From the NCBI GenBank assembly GCA_964528645.1, contig CAZGSR010000033.1:1-31570 (forward strand): DNA of 31,570 nt. Reading direction: 5' to 3'. Below are positions 15,166-22,104 of this stretch, piece after piece (position 1 is the stretch's first letter; each line of letters starts with the position of its first letter). The notes under the pieces are model-generated. The model ran no database searches. It was not told the origin of the DNA and saw only the letters and a list, made by a program, of their open reading frames with translations. The translations under genes and the position numbers were made by a program. Origin of the DNA: UBA5734 sp964528645 (GTDB taxonomy: Bacteria > Bacillota > Clostridia > Saccharofermentanales > UBA5734).

Positions 15166-15477
15166 TCAAGGTTTTCCGGTTTCGCGGTCACCCTGGAGCA
15201 TGTAGAAAACCCAACCAATGAACAACACGACGATCAGCTCGATTCCGACAACACGAAAATACAACTGGACATTCTGATCCATGAGCAGCGCCTCTGTAAA
15301 AAGGACAATCGCCGTCATCAGGACGCCGATCATCAGTCGTCCACTGTATTGACTCAGAAATCCAGACAGAATAGCAAGCAGAAGCGATCCTTGATGGGGC
15401 TTTCTGCCCCTTCTGGACGAAGTCGATTTTTTTCTGGAATTAGTCGTGGTTGATTTTGCCTGTGACTGTCCTGCCAT
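15166..15477 (-). CDS. Small basic membrane protein of unknown function
   Basis: This is a 103-aa protein. Residues ~1-30 are rich in Ser, Thr, Lys and Arg (QAKSTTTNSRKKSTSSRRGR) and would be cytoplasmic. Then come hydrophobic segments at ~32-45, ~48-66 and ~75-95, so it has two or three membrane helices. The ATG at 15477, with GAGG 6 nt upstream, is preferred over a longer in-frame start. This start lies inside the end of the CBS-cupin gene (38-nt overlap), so the two are probably coupled. I recognise no family. Its place in a sugar cluster suggests an envelope role; that is inference. Confidence 0.6.
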   Translation of the reverse strand: MAGQSQAKSTTTNSRKKSTSSRRGRKPHQGSLLLAILSGFLSQYSGRLMIGVLMTAIVLFTEALLMDQNVQLYFRVVGIELIVVLFIGWVFYMLQGDRETGKP

Positions 15478-16216
15478 AAATATCCTCAAATCGTATGATG
15501 TCATCCTCGCCAAAATAGTCGCCTAATTGCACTTCGGCAATCATCAGGGATGTTTCGTGCGTGGTATTGATGACGCGATGCTTGCAGCCGCGGGGGATGA
15601 AAATGAAGCTGCCGGCTTCAACTTTCTTCACGGATTCTCCAATCGTGACTTCGCCTTGTCCGACAATGACAACCCAGTACTCCTCGCGATGGTTATGGGC
15701 CTGAAGGCTCAGCTTGGCCTGGGGATTGATTTTCATAATTTTGGACTGGGCATAGGGATTCAGGAAAGTGGTCTTGTAATAGCCCCACGGCCGGTTGAAG
15801 ATCTCGTGATCAACCACCGTGTCATCCATATTCAGGAAATCATAATGACAGTCAAAGGGCCGATCTTCCAGCAGCAACGTCTGCAGATTGTTGCGTGTGA
15901 TGATATTGGTCAAGCGTCCTTGACAGTCCAGAATCGGCAGGAACTTGATCTTGCCGTTCTTGAACAACTCCACACTGATGCCAATATCTTCGTCTTCAAC
16001 AATTTTGGTAAAGGTCCGGTTGTAGCACTCCGTAATCGGGGCTTGGACGGGGAAGCCTGCAATGAAAGCGCGACGGATGTCGCCGTCAGTCAGGGTTCCG
16101 ACCACAGTCTGATTGGGATCGACGACAACTAGAAAGCCTTTGCGGTTCTGGTCGATTTTTGTCAGGGCATTCAAGACTGTTTCATGTTCAACAATCATGA
16201 ACTGATCGATTTGCAT
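15440..16216 (-). CDS. CBS-domain pair fused to a mannose-6-phosphate-isomerase-type cupin
   Basis: This is a 258-aa fusion. Residues 1-117 form two CBS repeats, the first with GTLTDGDIRRAFIAG (~40-54). That CBS form is known from sugar nucleotidyltransferases of the PtmE type. Residues ~137-250 are a cupin like the C-terminus of type II phosphomannose isomerase/ManC: metal ligands H174, H176, E179 and H213, then QLGDYFGEDDIIRFEDIYGR. The nucleotidyltransferase domain that normally joins either module is absent. A nucleotide-controlled isomerase or sugar-binding protein is possible, but no reaction is proven. ATG 16216 is preferred over TTG 16222 because GAGGAA lies 7 nt before ATG. The small membrane protein gene overlaps its 3' end. 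Confidence 0.82.
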   Translation of the reverse strand: MQIDQFMIVEHETVLNALTKIDQNRKGFLVVVDPNQTVVGTLTDGDIRRAFIAGFPVQAPITECYNRTFTKIVEDEDIGISVELFKNGKIKFLPILDCQGRLTNIITRNNLQTLLLEDRPFDCHYDFLNMDDTVVDHEIFNRPWGYYKTTFLNPYAQSKIMKINPQAKLSLQAHNHREEYWVVIVGQGEVTIGESVKKVEAGSFIFIPRGCKHRVINTTHETSLMIAEVQLGDYFGEDDIIRFEDIYGRTVTGKINHD

Positions 16217-16250
16217 GTCCAAATTCCTCGTATTTCACTTACCTTGGCTT

Positions 16251-16286
16251 ATTAATCCTGTTCAGTGTACACTGAACAGGATTAAT
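16251..16286. promoter_or_regulatory. 36-bp perfect palindrome between divergent CBS-cupin and rqcH genes
   Basis: Bases 16251-16268 (ATTAATCCTGTTCAGTGT) are the exact reverse complement of 16269-16286, with no spacer, centred on GTGTACAC. It takes up almost half of the 88-bp spacer between the divergent starts at 16216 and 16305. Such perfect symmetry suggests an operator for a dimeric or tetrameric regulator acting on both genes, or a strong cruciform/hairpin in the rqcH leader. There is no T-run on either side, so it is unlikely to be a terminator. Confidence 0.75.
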
Positions 16287-16304
16287 CGAAAAGAGAGAAT
16301 GCCT

Positions 16305-18287
16305 ATGCCCTTGGACGGGATTTCGGCCAAATGCCTGGCCACTGAACTCAATCAAACACTCAAGGACGCCCGGGTTGACCGGATCTACCAGCCGGACCGC
16401 ACGGATATACTGATCCTGTTCCGGGCCGGACGGGAAAACCTGCGCCTGGTCCTCTCAGCCAATCCAGCCGCCCCTCGGATCCACCTGACCACGGAAGCGC
16501 GGGAGAATCCATCCGAGCCGCCGATGTTCTGCATGCTGTTGAGGAAGCACCTGCTCGGCGCGCGTGTTCTGTCCGTTGAGACACCGGGTTACGAGCGCAT
16601 TTTCATCATCCGCTTTGCCACCCAGAATGAACTGGGTGATACCCTGGAGAAAAAACTGGTGGTCGAGATCATGGGTCGCCATAGCAACATCATCCTGTTG
16701 AACCAGGACAACCGGATCCATGACGCCATCCTGCACATCGACCAGTCGATCAGCCGCCTGCGCGAAATCATGCCAGCACGCACCTATGATCTACCCCAAA
16801 ACCAGAATAAACCAGCTCCAGACCAAGTCCTCCAGGCCATCCGGAATGGATTGCCATACATCTCTCCGGAAGCGCAAAGCAAGGCCGTAGACAAGGCTTT
16901 ACTTGAGAGCATCCAGGGCTTTTCGCCGCAACTCTGCCAGGCAGTCGCCGCGGCGGCGGGAATCGATCCGCGCTCAAGATACGATCAACTGACGACTCCG
17001 GTGCAGACCGACTTAGCCATTCAGCTGCAGCGCATGCTCGAGACCATCCTGGCTCAGGACTATCATCCGTCGACCTTCTACCTCGATGCCCGGGATACCA
17101 TCCCCTTCGACTTTCACGCCCTGGTCCTGCCCAATCTGGCCCATCCACGGCCAGAAGCCTCGCTCTCAGCGGCTATGGATCGCTTCTACCTCGAGCGCAA
17201 CCGCCAGAATCGCCTGGCCCAGCAAAAGCAATCCCTGCAGAAGCGCGTCGAAATCGAGCTGGAAAACGCAGTCCGCAAATTGCAGCTGCACCAGGATGAA
17301 CTCACCGAGGGCGAGAAGCGCGACTTCTACCGCACGTGTGGTGAATTGCTGGCGGCTCAGCAGCACCTGATCCAGGATGGCCTGAGCTTCGTCGATGTGC
17401 AGAACTACTACGATCCCGAACTCGGCCTGATCCGGATCGACCTGCAGCCAGCCCTCTCGCCAAGCCAGAATGTCCAGCGATTTTTCAAGCTTTACCAGAA
17501 AGCCCGTGGCAAATTCGAGACCAATACCCGGCTGGTTCAGGAAGATCTGGCCGATCTGGAATGGCTCGGCAGCCTCAAAAGCGCCGTGCAGCAGGCCAGC
17601 GACGAAGCGGACATCCAGGCCATCCGTGAAGAAATTGCCGCCACGGGGCTGTCTGCAGCGGAACGACGGCAGAAAGCACAAGATCTCGGCTCAGAGTCCA
17701 ATCCAGAGAAAAAACTAAAGCCTGGCAGCCAGCTACGCGATTTTGCCCCCGGCAAACCTGGATCCAAAGCCCGACGCCAAGCCAAAGCCAAGCAACCATC
17801 AGGAGCAAAAGGCAAGGCCAAGTCAAACGCCAAGAATCCGCCACCCCTGCCGCCGCGTTCCTATCTCAGCAGCGACGGTTTCCTGATCCAGGCCGGGCGC
17901 AATAATCTGCAAAACGACCGCCTGACCTTGCGCACGGCGCAAAAAGATGATCTATGGTTCCATGCCCAGAAGATCCCGGGCACCCATGTGATCATCCGCT
18001 GCGGCAAACGGCCGGTCCCCGAGCGCACGCTCGAGGAGGCCGCCCAGATCGCCGCCTGGTTCTCGCAGGCTGCCGCTTCCCTGCAGCAATCGGGCCAGCG
18101 CGACACCGACGCGCATAAAGTAGCCGTCGATTATTGCCCAGTCAGCCAAGTCAAGAAAATTTCCGGTGCCAAGCCTGGCCTGGTGCAGTATGACCACTAC
18201 CAGACCCTGCTCGTCCGGCCCAGGGATCCTCAGCAATTTCTGCAATCAACAGGGCAAGAACGCGACTACCCAGCTGAAACGGATTGA
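16305..18287 (+). CDS. rqcH: RqcH/NFACT-family ribosome-quality-control protein (fibronectin-binding-protein-like)
   Basis: This 660-aa protein has the NFACT order: NFACT-N (MPLDGISAKCLATEL at the start; VEIMGRHSNIILLNQDNRI near 120), helix-hairpin-helix and coiled-coil segments (~290-450, LAQQKQSLQKRVEIELENAV), a Lys/Ala/Gly/Pro-rich linker (~465-520) and a C-terminal NFACT-R domain (DLWFHAQKIPGTHVIIR, ~545-561). RqcH binds obstructed 50S subunits and recruits tRNA-Ala to add C-terminal alanine tails that mark stalled chains for degradation. The ATG at 16305 is chosen because AGAGAG lies 7 nt upstream and MPLDGI matches family starts; ATG 16299 is the alternative. The basic linker looks longer than usual. 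Confidence 0.92.
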   Translation: MPLDGISAKCLATELNQTLKDARVDRIYQPDRTDILILFRAGRENLRLVLSANPAAPRIHLTTEARENPSEPPMFCMLLRKHLLGARVLSVETPGYERIFIIRFATQNELGDTLEKKLVVEIMGRHSNIILLNQDNRIHDAILHIDQSISRLREIMPARTYDLPQNQNKPAPDQVLQAIRNGLPYISPEAQSKAVDKALLESIQGFSPQLCQAVAAAAGIDPRSRYDQLTTPVQTDLAIQLQRMLETILAQDYHPSTFYLDARDTIPFDFHALVLPNLAHPRPEASLSAAMDRFYLERNRQNRLAQQKQSLQKRVEIELENAVRKLQLHQDELTEGEKRDFYRTCGELLAAQQHLIQDGLSFVDVQNYYDPELGLIRIDLQPALSPSQNVQRFFKLYQKARGKFETNTRLVQEDLADLEWLGSLKSAVQQASDEADIQAIREEIAATGLSAAERRQKAQDLGSESNPEKKLKPGSQLRDFAPGKPGSKARRQAKAKQPSGAKGKAKSNAKNPPPLPPRSYLSSDGFLIQAGRNNLQNDRLTLRTAQKDDLWFHAQKIPGTHVIIRCGKRPVPERTLEEAAQIAAWFSQAAASLQQSGQRDTDAHKVAVDYCPVSQVKKISGAKPGLVQYDHYQTLLVRPRDPQQFLQSTGQERDYPAETD

Positions 18288-18354
18288 TTTAGGATCAAAG
18301 TAAAGATCCAATTTACTCTACCAGCATCAAAATAAGACATTTGTGAGGTAAACC

Positions 18355-18813
18355 ATGCTGCACATCCACACATCAGCCCCGACGACCTCGCCTGAGCTCG
18401 CTGAAAAAATCGCCACCGCCCTGGCCTTCCTGCGTGACAATGACCTCGCAAGCTTCGCCAACGGCTCCGTCGTGATCGAGCCTGGTGTCATCACGGCCAA
18501 TTTCATGAGCTATGAAACCGTCACCCCAGCTGAAGTCGCCTTCGAAACCCATGACCGATTCATGGATATCCAGTGCATGATCGAAGGCCAGGAGATTATC
18601 GGCGTTGCCGACCGCGCCACCCTGAGTGAAAAAACGCCCTACAACGAGCAGAAAGACATCACGTTCTACCATGACCCGGAAACTGCTTACAGCCAGGTCC
18701 TGCTGGCAGCCGGCACCCTTGTGACCCTGATGCCCGACGAGGCCCACAAGCCGAAAATCGCCGTATCTGGCCCGGAAACGATCAAGAAAGTCGTGATCAA
18801 GATTCTTCTCTGA
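18355..18813 (+). CDS. YhcH/YjgK/YiaL family protein (DUF386, cupin-like sugar anomerase type)
   Basis: This 152-aa protein matches the YhcH/YjgK/YiaL family along its whole length. Visible features are FETHDRFMDIQCMIEGQE, DITFYHDPE and the C-terminal PDEAHKPKIA with a metal-binding His, followed by KKVVIKIL. Members are small beta-barrel metal proteins; E. coli NanQ is an anomerase for N-acetylneuraminate, and others sit in sugar catabolic operons. No sugar operon surrounds this copy, so its substrate is unknown. GAGGT lies ~6 nt before the ATG. It is 67 bp downstream of rqcH on the same strand and may be cotranscribed. It converges on queH with a 13-bp gap. Confidence 0.85.
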   Translation: MLHIHTSAPTTSPELAEKIATALAFLRDNDLASFANGSVVIEPGVITANFMSYETVTPAEVAFETHDRFMDIQCMIEGQEIIGVADRATLSEKTPYNEQKDITFYHDPETAYSQVLLAAGTLVTLMPDEAHKPKIAVSGPETIKKVVIKILL

Positions 18814-18826
18814 TGATCGGTCAGGA

Positions 18827-19426
18827 TCAGGTTTGCCTGGCGTCCTGCTCCGCCTGCCAGGCTGCCTGGCCCTTCAAAATCTTTTCTCTGAAATCTGATT
18901 GCTCAAGCGATGGCCTGCAACCGCAGTATTTCTGGCGGTACAGGCCATCTTCGCGTGCCTGATTCTGCCCCGCACGAAAGCCTGGCCGGAAATCGCGCAC
19001 GAGAAACTCAACTCCATGTCGCGCAGCAGCAGCCAATCCCTGGCGGACCAGCTCGTCATAATCCTGATACGGACTGACCAGCAGCGTCGTCGTAAATGCG
19101 GGCAGGCCGAGCTCCCTGGCTTTGGCGGCGGTGCGGTCGAGCCGGGTTTCATAGCACATCTGGCAGCGGCTCATCCCGCCATTCTGGGCCGGGTCATAAT
19201 GCACCCATTCGTTTTCAGCATAATCAGCCTCAACCACGACGTTCAGACCACGCAGATCGGCCACTTTTTGCAAGTTATCACGGCGGCGCTGCCATTCCAC
19301 CTGCGGGTGGATGTTCGGATTATAGAAAAACAGCAGCGGTCGCAAGCCTTCTTCAGAAATGAGCACATCCAAAGGATATTCGGCACAGGGGCCGCAGCAG
19401 GCATGCAATAAAACATTCTCAGTCAT
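18827..19426 (-). CDS. queH: Epoxyqueuosine reductase QueH
   Basis: This 199-aa QueH (former DUF208) protein carries out the last step of queuosine synthesis in tRNA, reducing epoxyqueuosine to queuosine. It is the non-orthologous replacement of the cobalamin enzyme QueG. The family cysteines are present: LLHACCGPC (C10, C11, C14), SRCQMCYETRL (C88, C91) and KYCGCRPS (C168, C170). They hold an iron-sulfur cluster and a further metal. The ATG overlaps the ruvB stop (ATGA), so it is the last gene of the ruv operon. Other queuosine genes (queA, tgt) often follow ruvB in other bacteria, which makes this placement sensible. Confidence 0.92.
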   Translation of the reverse strand: MTENVLLHACCGPCAEYPLDVLISEEGLRPLLFFYNPNIHPQVEWQRRRDNLQKVADLRGLNVVVEADYAENEWVHYDPAQNGGMSRCQMCYETRLDRTAAKARELGLPAFTTTLLVSPYQDYDELVRQGLAAAARHGVEFLVRDFRPGFRAGQNQAREDGLYRQKYCGCRPSLEQSDFREKILKGQAAWQAEQDARQT

Positions 19427-20562
19427 GGATCGATCTCCAATTGCAATTGCTCGCCATCGGAGAAATCATGCGTTTCCGTGCCGCGCAAAGCGGTGCCCAG
19501 TCCCTTGAGCTTGCGTTCGTACTGGACTGGACAAGGCAAGCCGAGATGCTCCCAGCCGAGCCGGGTCAGCACCCTACCCCGTGGTGTCTTGGCCAGAAAG
19601 CCGATCTGCATCAGGAACGGCTCGTAGACATCCTCGATCGTCACCGGGTCTTCCCCGGTCGTTGCCGCCAGCGTATCCAGTCCGACAGGACCGCCGCCAA
19701 ACATCTCGACCATGTTGCGCATCAGGCGCCGGTCGGTCGCGTCGAGGCCGCGGGGATCGATCTCCAGCGCCTTGAGGCCGAAATCGGCGATCTCGGCATT
19801 GATCACGCCGGTGCCGCGGACTTGGGCAAAATCGCGCATCCGCTTCAGCAAGCGGATCGCAATGCGCGGCGTGCCGCGGGAGCGCTCAGCGATGACCGCG
19901 CGGCCGGAGGCGTCGAGGCCGATGTTCAGGATCGCCGCGTCGCGCTGCAGGATCTGGCCGATCTCCTCCGGCGAATACAGCTCGAGCCGGTTGATCATGC
20001 CAAACCGGTCGCGCAGCGGCGCCGTCAGCAGACCGGCCCGCGTCGTCGCCCCGATCAGGGTGAAATGCGGCAGATCGAGCCGGATCGAACGGGCACTGGG
20101 CCCCTTGCCGATCATGATGTCGAGCGCATAATCCTCCATCGCCGGATAGAGGATCTCCTCGACCGAACGATTGAGCCGGTGGATTTCGTCGATAAAAAGG
20201 ACATCGCGCTCGGTCAGATTGGTCAGGATCGCAGCCAAGTCGCCTGGTTTTTCGATCGCTGGGCCAGTCGTGATCCTCAGGTGGACCCCCAGCTCATTGG
20301 CGATGATCCCGGCCAGGGTCGTCTTGCCAAGGCCGGGCGGTCCATAGAGCAGGACATGGTCCAGGGCCTCACCGCGCTGACGGGCCGCCTCGATGAAGAC
20401 CTGCAGATTGTCCTTGACCTTGGTCTGTCCGAAATAATCGGCCCAGCGCGTCGGGCGCAGGGTATTCTCATCCTGGTCCTCGACCCGCCGCTCCCGGCCT
20501 AAAAGCCGTTCAGTCTCAGCGACCGCGAACTCATCGGTTTCGGCGTAATCATCAAACGGCAT
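19423..20562 (-). CDS. ruvB: Holliday junction branch-migration ATPase RuvB
   Basis: This is a 379-aa AAA+ motor that drives branch migration with RuvA. It shows Walker A GPPGLGKTT, Walker B LFIDEIHRL, the LIGATTRAGLLTAPLRDRFG sensor and arginine-finger area, and a C-terminal winged-helix domain (YEPFLMQIGFLAKTPRGR). The family is usually ~335-345 aa; the surplus is an acidic N-terminus (DDYAETDEFAVAETERLLGR) and a C-terminal tail of ~25 residues. AAGGAG lies 7 nt before the ATG at 20562; a GTG one codon earlier is less likely. It lies 38 bp after ruvA and overlaps queH by 4 nt. Confidence 0.95.
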   Translation of the reverse strand: MPFDDYAETDEFAVAETERLLGRERRVEDQDENTLRPTRWADYFGQTKVKDNLQVFIEAARQRGEALDHVLLYGPPGLGKTTLAGIIANELGVHLRITTGPAIEKPGDLAAILTNLTERDVLFIDEIHRLNRSVEEILYPAMEDYALDIMIGKGPSARSIRLDLPHFTLIGATTRAGLLTAPLRDRFGMINRLELYSPEEIGQILQRDAAILNIGLDASGRAVIAERSRGTPRIAIRLLKRMRDFAQVRGTGVINAEIADFGLKALEIDPRGLDATDRRLMRNMVEMFGGGPVGLDTLAATTGEDPVTIEDVYEPFLMQIGFLAKTPRGRVLTRLGWEHLGLPCPVQYERKLKGLGTALRGTETHDFSDGEQLQLEIDP

Positions 20563-20600
20563 CACAAAGCTCCTTTAAAGGCAAGCATCACATGCGAACA

Positions 20601-21212
20601 TCAGCGCACCAGCTGGCGCAGGGCCAGGCGGATCAGTTCTTCGACCGCCAGGCCAGGGGCCTGGACCGCCTGGACGGCCCGGCTGGCTTCCACACCAGAA
20701 TAACCGAGAACCAGCAAGGCACTGATCGCCTCGTTCTCAACACCCTGGGGCAATTGGATACCGCTGGCAGCAGCAGACGATAACGATCCGGCATCGCCAC
20801 TCCAGTCCGAGCCTTTGAGCTTGTCCTTGAGCTCGAGGATCATCCGTTCGGCGCCTTTTTTGCCGATCCCTTTGACTTGGGTCAGCGTTTTCGTGTCGCC
20901 GGTGATTACAGCGAGGGCAAACTGGCTCGGTGTGACCGACCCGACCACACTGCTGGCCACCTTGGGCCCGACACCGCTCACGGTCAGGAGCAGTTCGAAC
21001 AAACCGACATCCTCCTGGGAGGGAAAACCATACAAAGCAAAAATATCCTCGCGGACATAAAGATGCGTAAAAGCCGTGATCTCCTCCCCAACCGGACCGA
21101 ACCGGTCGAGCAGCGCAGAAGCCGCCTGCAGGCGGTAGCCAATCCCGTGGTTGTCGATGATCAGGCTGTCGATGGTCTTGGCCACCAGCTTGCCCTTGAT
21201 GTATGCATACAT
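20601..21212 (-). CDS. ruvA: Holliday junction-binding protein RuvA
   Basis: This 203-aa protein binds four-way junctions as a tetramer and loads RuvB. Domain I begins at MYAYIKGKLVAKTIDSLIID (OB-fold). The helix-hairpin-helix motifs are LLTVSGVGPKVASSV and LTQVKGIGKKGAERMILELK. The C-terminal domain III (NEAISALLVLGYSGVEASRA) contacts RuvB. The start at 21212 overlaps the ruvC stop by one base (TAATG), and GAGGAGG is 9 nt upstream. A longer in-frame reading into ruvC is rejected. Length is normal. Confidence 0.95.
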   Translation of the reverse strand: MYAYIKGKLVAKTIDSLIIDNHGIGYRLQAASALLDRFGPVGEEITAFTHLYVREDIFALYGFPSQEDVGLFELLLTVSGVGPKVASSVVGSVTPSQFALAVITGDTKTLTQVKGIGKKGAERMILELKDKLKGSDWSGDAGSLSSAAASGIQLPQGVENEAISALLVLGYSGVEASRAVQAVQAPGLAVEELIRLALRQLVR

Positions 21213-21715
21213 TATTGATAGCCTCCTCGTGCCAATGCGGCGGACCGGTTGCCGGAATGGGCATGACAGATCGCCACCGCCAGGGCATCGGCCGCATCGT
21301 CCGGCCGCGGCACCTGCTCCAGACACAGCAAGACCCGAACCATCTGCTGGACCTGCGTCTTATCCGCCTTGCCATAGCCTGCTACGGCCAGTTTAACCTG
21401 CATCGGCGTATATTCATAGATTGGCAGCCCGGAACGTGCCCCGCTCAGGATCGCAACCCCACGTGCCTGGGCCGTACCGATCGCTGTCGTCGTGTTGCGG
21501 CTGAAAAACAGCTCCTCGACCGCCATCGTCGCCGGCTGGTGCAGGGTGATCAACTCATCGATCTTGTCTGCAATCTGCAGCAGGCGCTCCGGAAAAGGCG
21601 TATTTGCCTTGGTCGAGATCACGCCATAATCGATCATACGTAGGCGATTGCGGCTGTAATCCACCACACCAAAGCCTGTGATCGCATAACCCGGATCAAT
21701 GCCGAGAATCACCAT
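21212..21715 (-). CDS. ruvC: Holliday junction resolvase RuvC
   Basis: This 167-aa endonuclease of the RNase H fold cuts Holliday junctions. The four catalytic acids are in place: D7 (ILGIDPG), E67 (MAVEELFF), D140 and D143 (PDDAADALA), matching E. coli D7, E66, D138 and D141. The ATG at 21715 fits family starts, although the best purine tract (GGAG) is 12 nt away; an upstream in-frame reading of 18 more residues has no family similarity. It is first in the ruvC-ruvA-ruvB-queH operon, with a likely promoter at 21778-21807. Confidence 0.93.
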   Translation of the reverse strand: MVILGIDPGYAITGFGVVDYSRNRLRMIDYGVISTKANTPFPERLLQIADKIDELITLHQPATMAVEELFFSRNTTTAIGTAQARGVAILSGARSGLPIYEYTPMQVKLAVAGYGKADKTQVQQMVRVLLCLEQVPRPDDAADALAVAICHAHSGNRSAALARGGYQ

Positions 21716-21777
21716 GAAGCAATCAATCTCCTGCCCTCGAAATTCAGTTCGTCTGGCCAGACCAAACAATCGTTCTC

Positions 21778-21807
21778 ATGATAGCACACCAGAAAAAGAA
21801 CGGGCAA
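21778..21807 (-). promoter_or_regulatory. Promoter of the ruvCAB-queH operon
   Basis: On the minus strand TTGCCC (21802-21807) and TATCAT (21778-21783) are 18 bp apart, ~63 nt upstream of ruvC. The -35 lies inside the first copy of a 27-bp tandem repeat, so duplication has created a second -35-like element at the next copy. Confidence 0.5.
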
Positions 21808-21854
21808 TTCATCTGGAGATACATAAACGGGCAATTCATCTGGAGATACATAAA
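21801..21854. repeat. Two perfect 27-bp tandem repeats in the ruvC/livJ spacer
   Basis: Bases 21801-21827 and 21828-21854 are identical, each beginning CGGGCAATTCATCTGG and ending with ATACATAAA. They lie in the ~390-bp divergent region between ruvC and livJ. The repeats overlap the -35 of the putative ruvC promoter. Perfect identity points to a recent duplication. A 71-codon minus-strand frame runs through them but has no ribosome site or known domain. Confidence 0.85.
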
Positions 21855-21952
21855 GGATCCTGTTCCCTGTAACAGAAGCTACATTTTTGCGCCAAGATGA
21901 ATAATCACAAAACGCCAGCTTCATTTCTGTGCCATTTGTTAAGTATTTTTTC

Positions 21953-21981
21953 TAGACAATAGCTGTATCATGTCGTACTAT
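21953..21981 (+). promoter_or_regulatory. Promoter of the liv operon
   Basis: TAGACA (21953-21958) and TACTAT (21976-21981) are separated by 17 bp. This puts transcription start near 21988 and leaves a ~117-nt leader before the livJ ATG at 22105. I see no riboswitch or terminator-like hairpin in the leader. The rest of the spacer is AT-richer than its surroundings. Confidence 0.55.
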
Positions 21982-22104
21982 ATTCACAGTTTTATGGCCG
22001 ATCACGGATTTTGATGTTTCACCATGCAAGCCAGAAAACAGCCGCTTGCAAATCAACCGTTTTCACGTCATAAAAGAAATCCTCACAAAAAAAGGAGAAA
22101 CAGT

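Noticed and set aside
18292..18309. GGATC/GATCC inverted repeat after rqcH
   Set aside because: A 5-bp stem with an 8-nt loop and no T-run is not enough for a terminator.
21709..21924. 71-codon minus-strand frame with a duplicated YVSPDELPV segment
   Set aside because: The peptide duplication simply reflects the 27-bp DNA duplication. The frame has no ribosome site, runs into ruvC and matches nothing I know.
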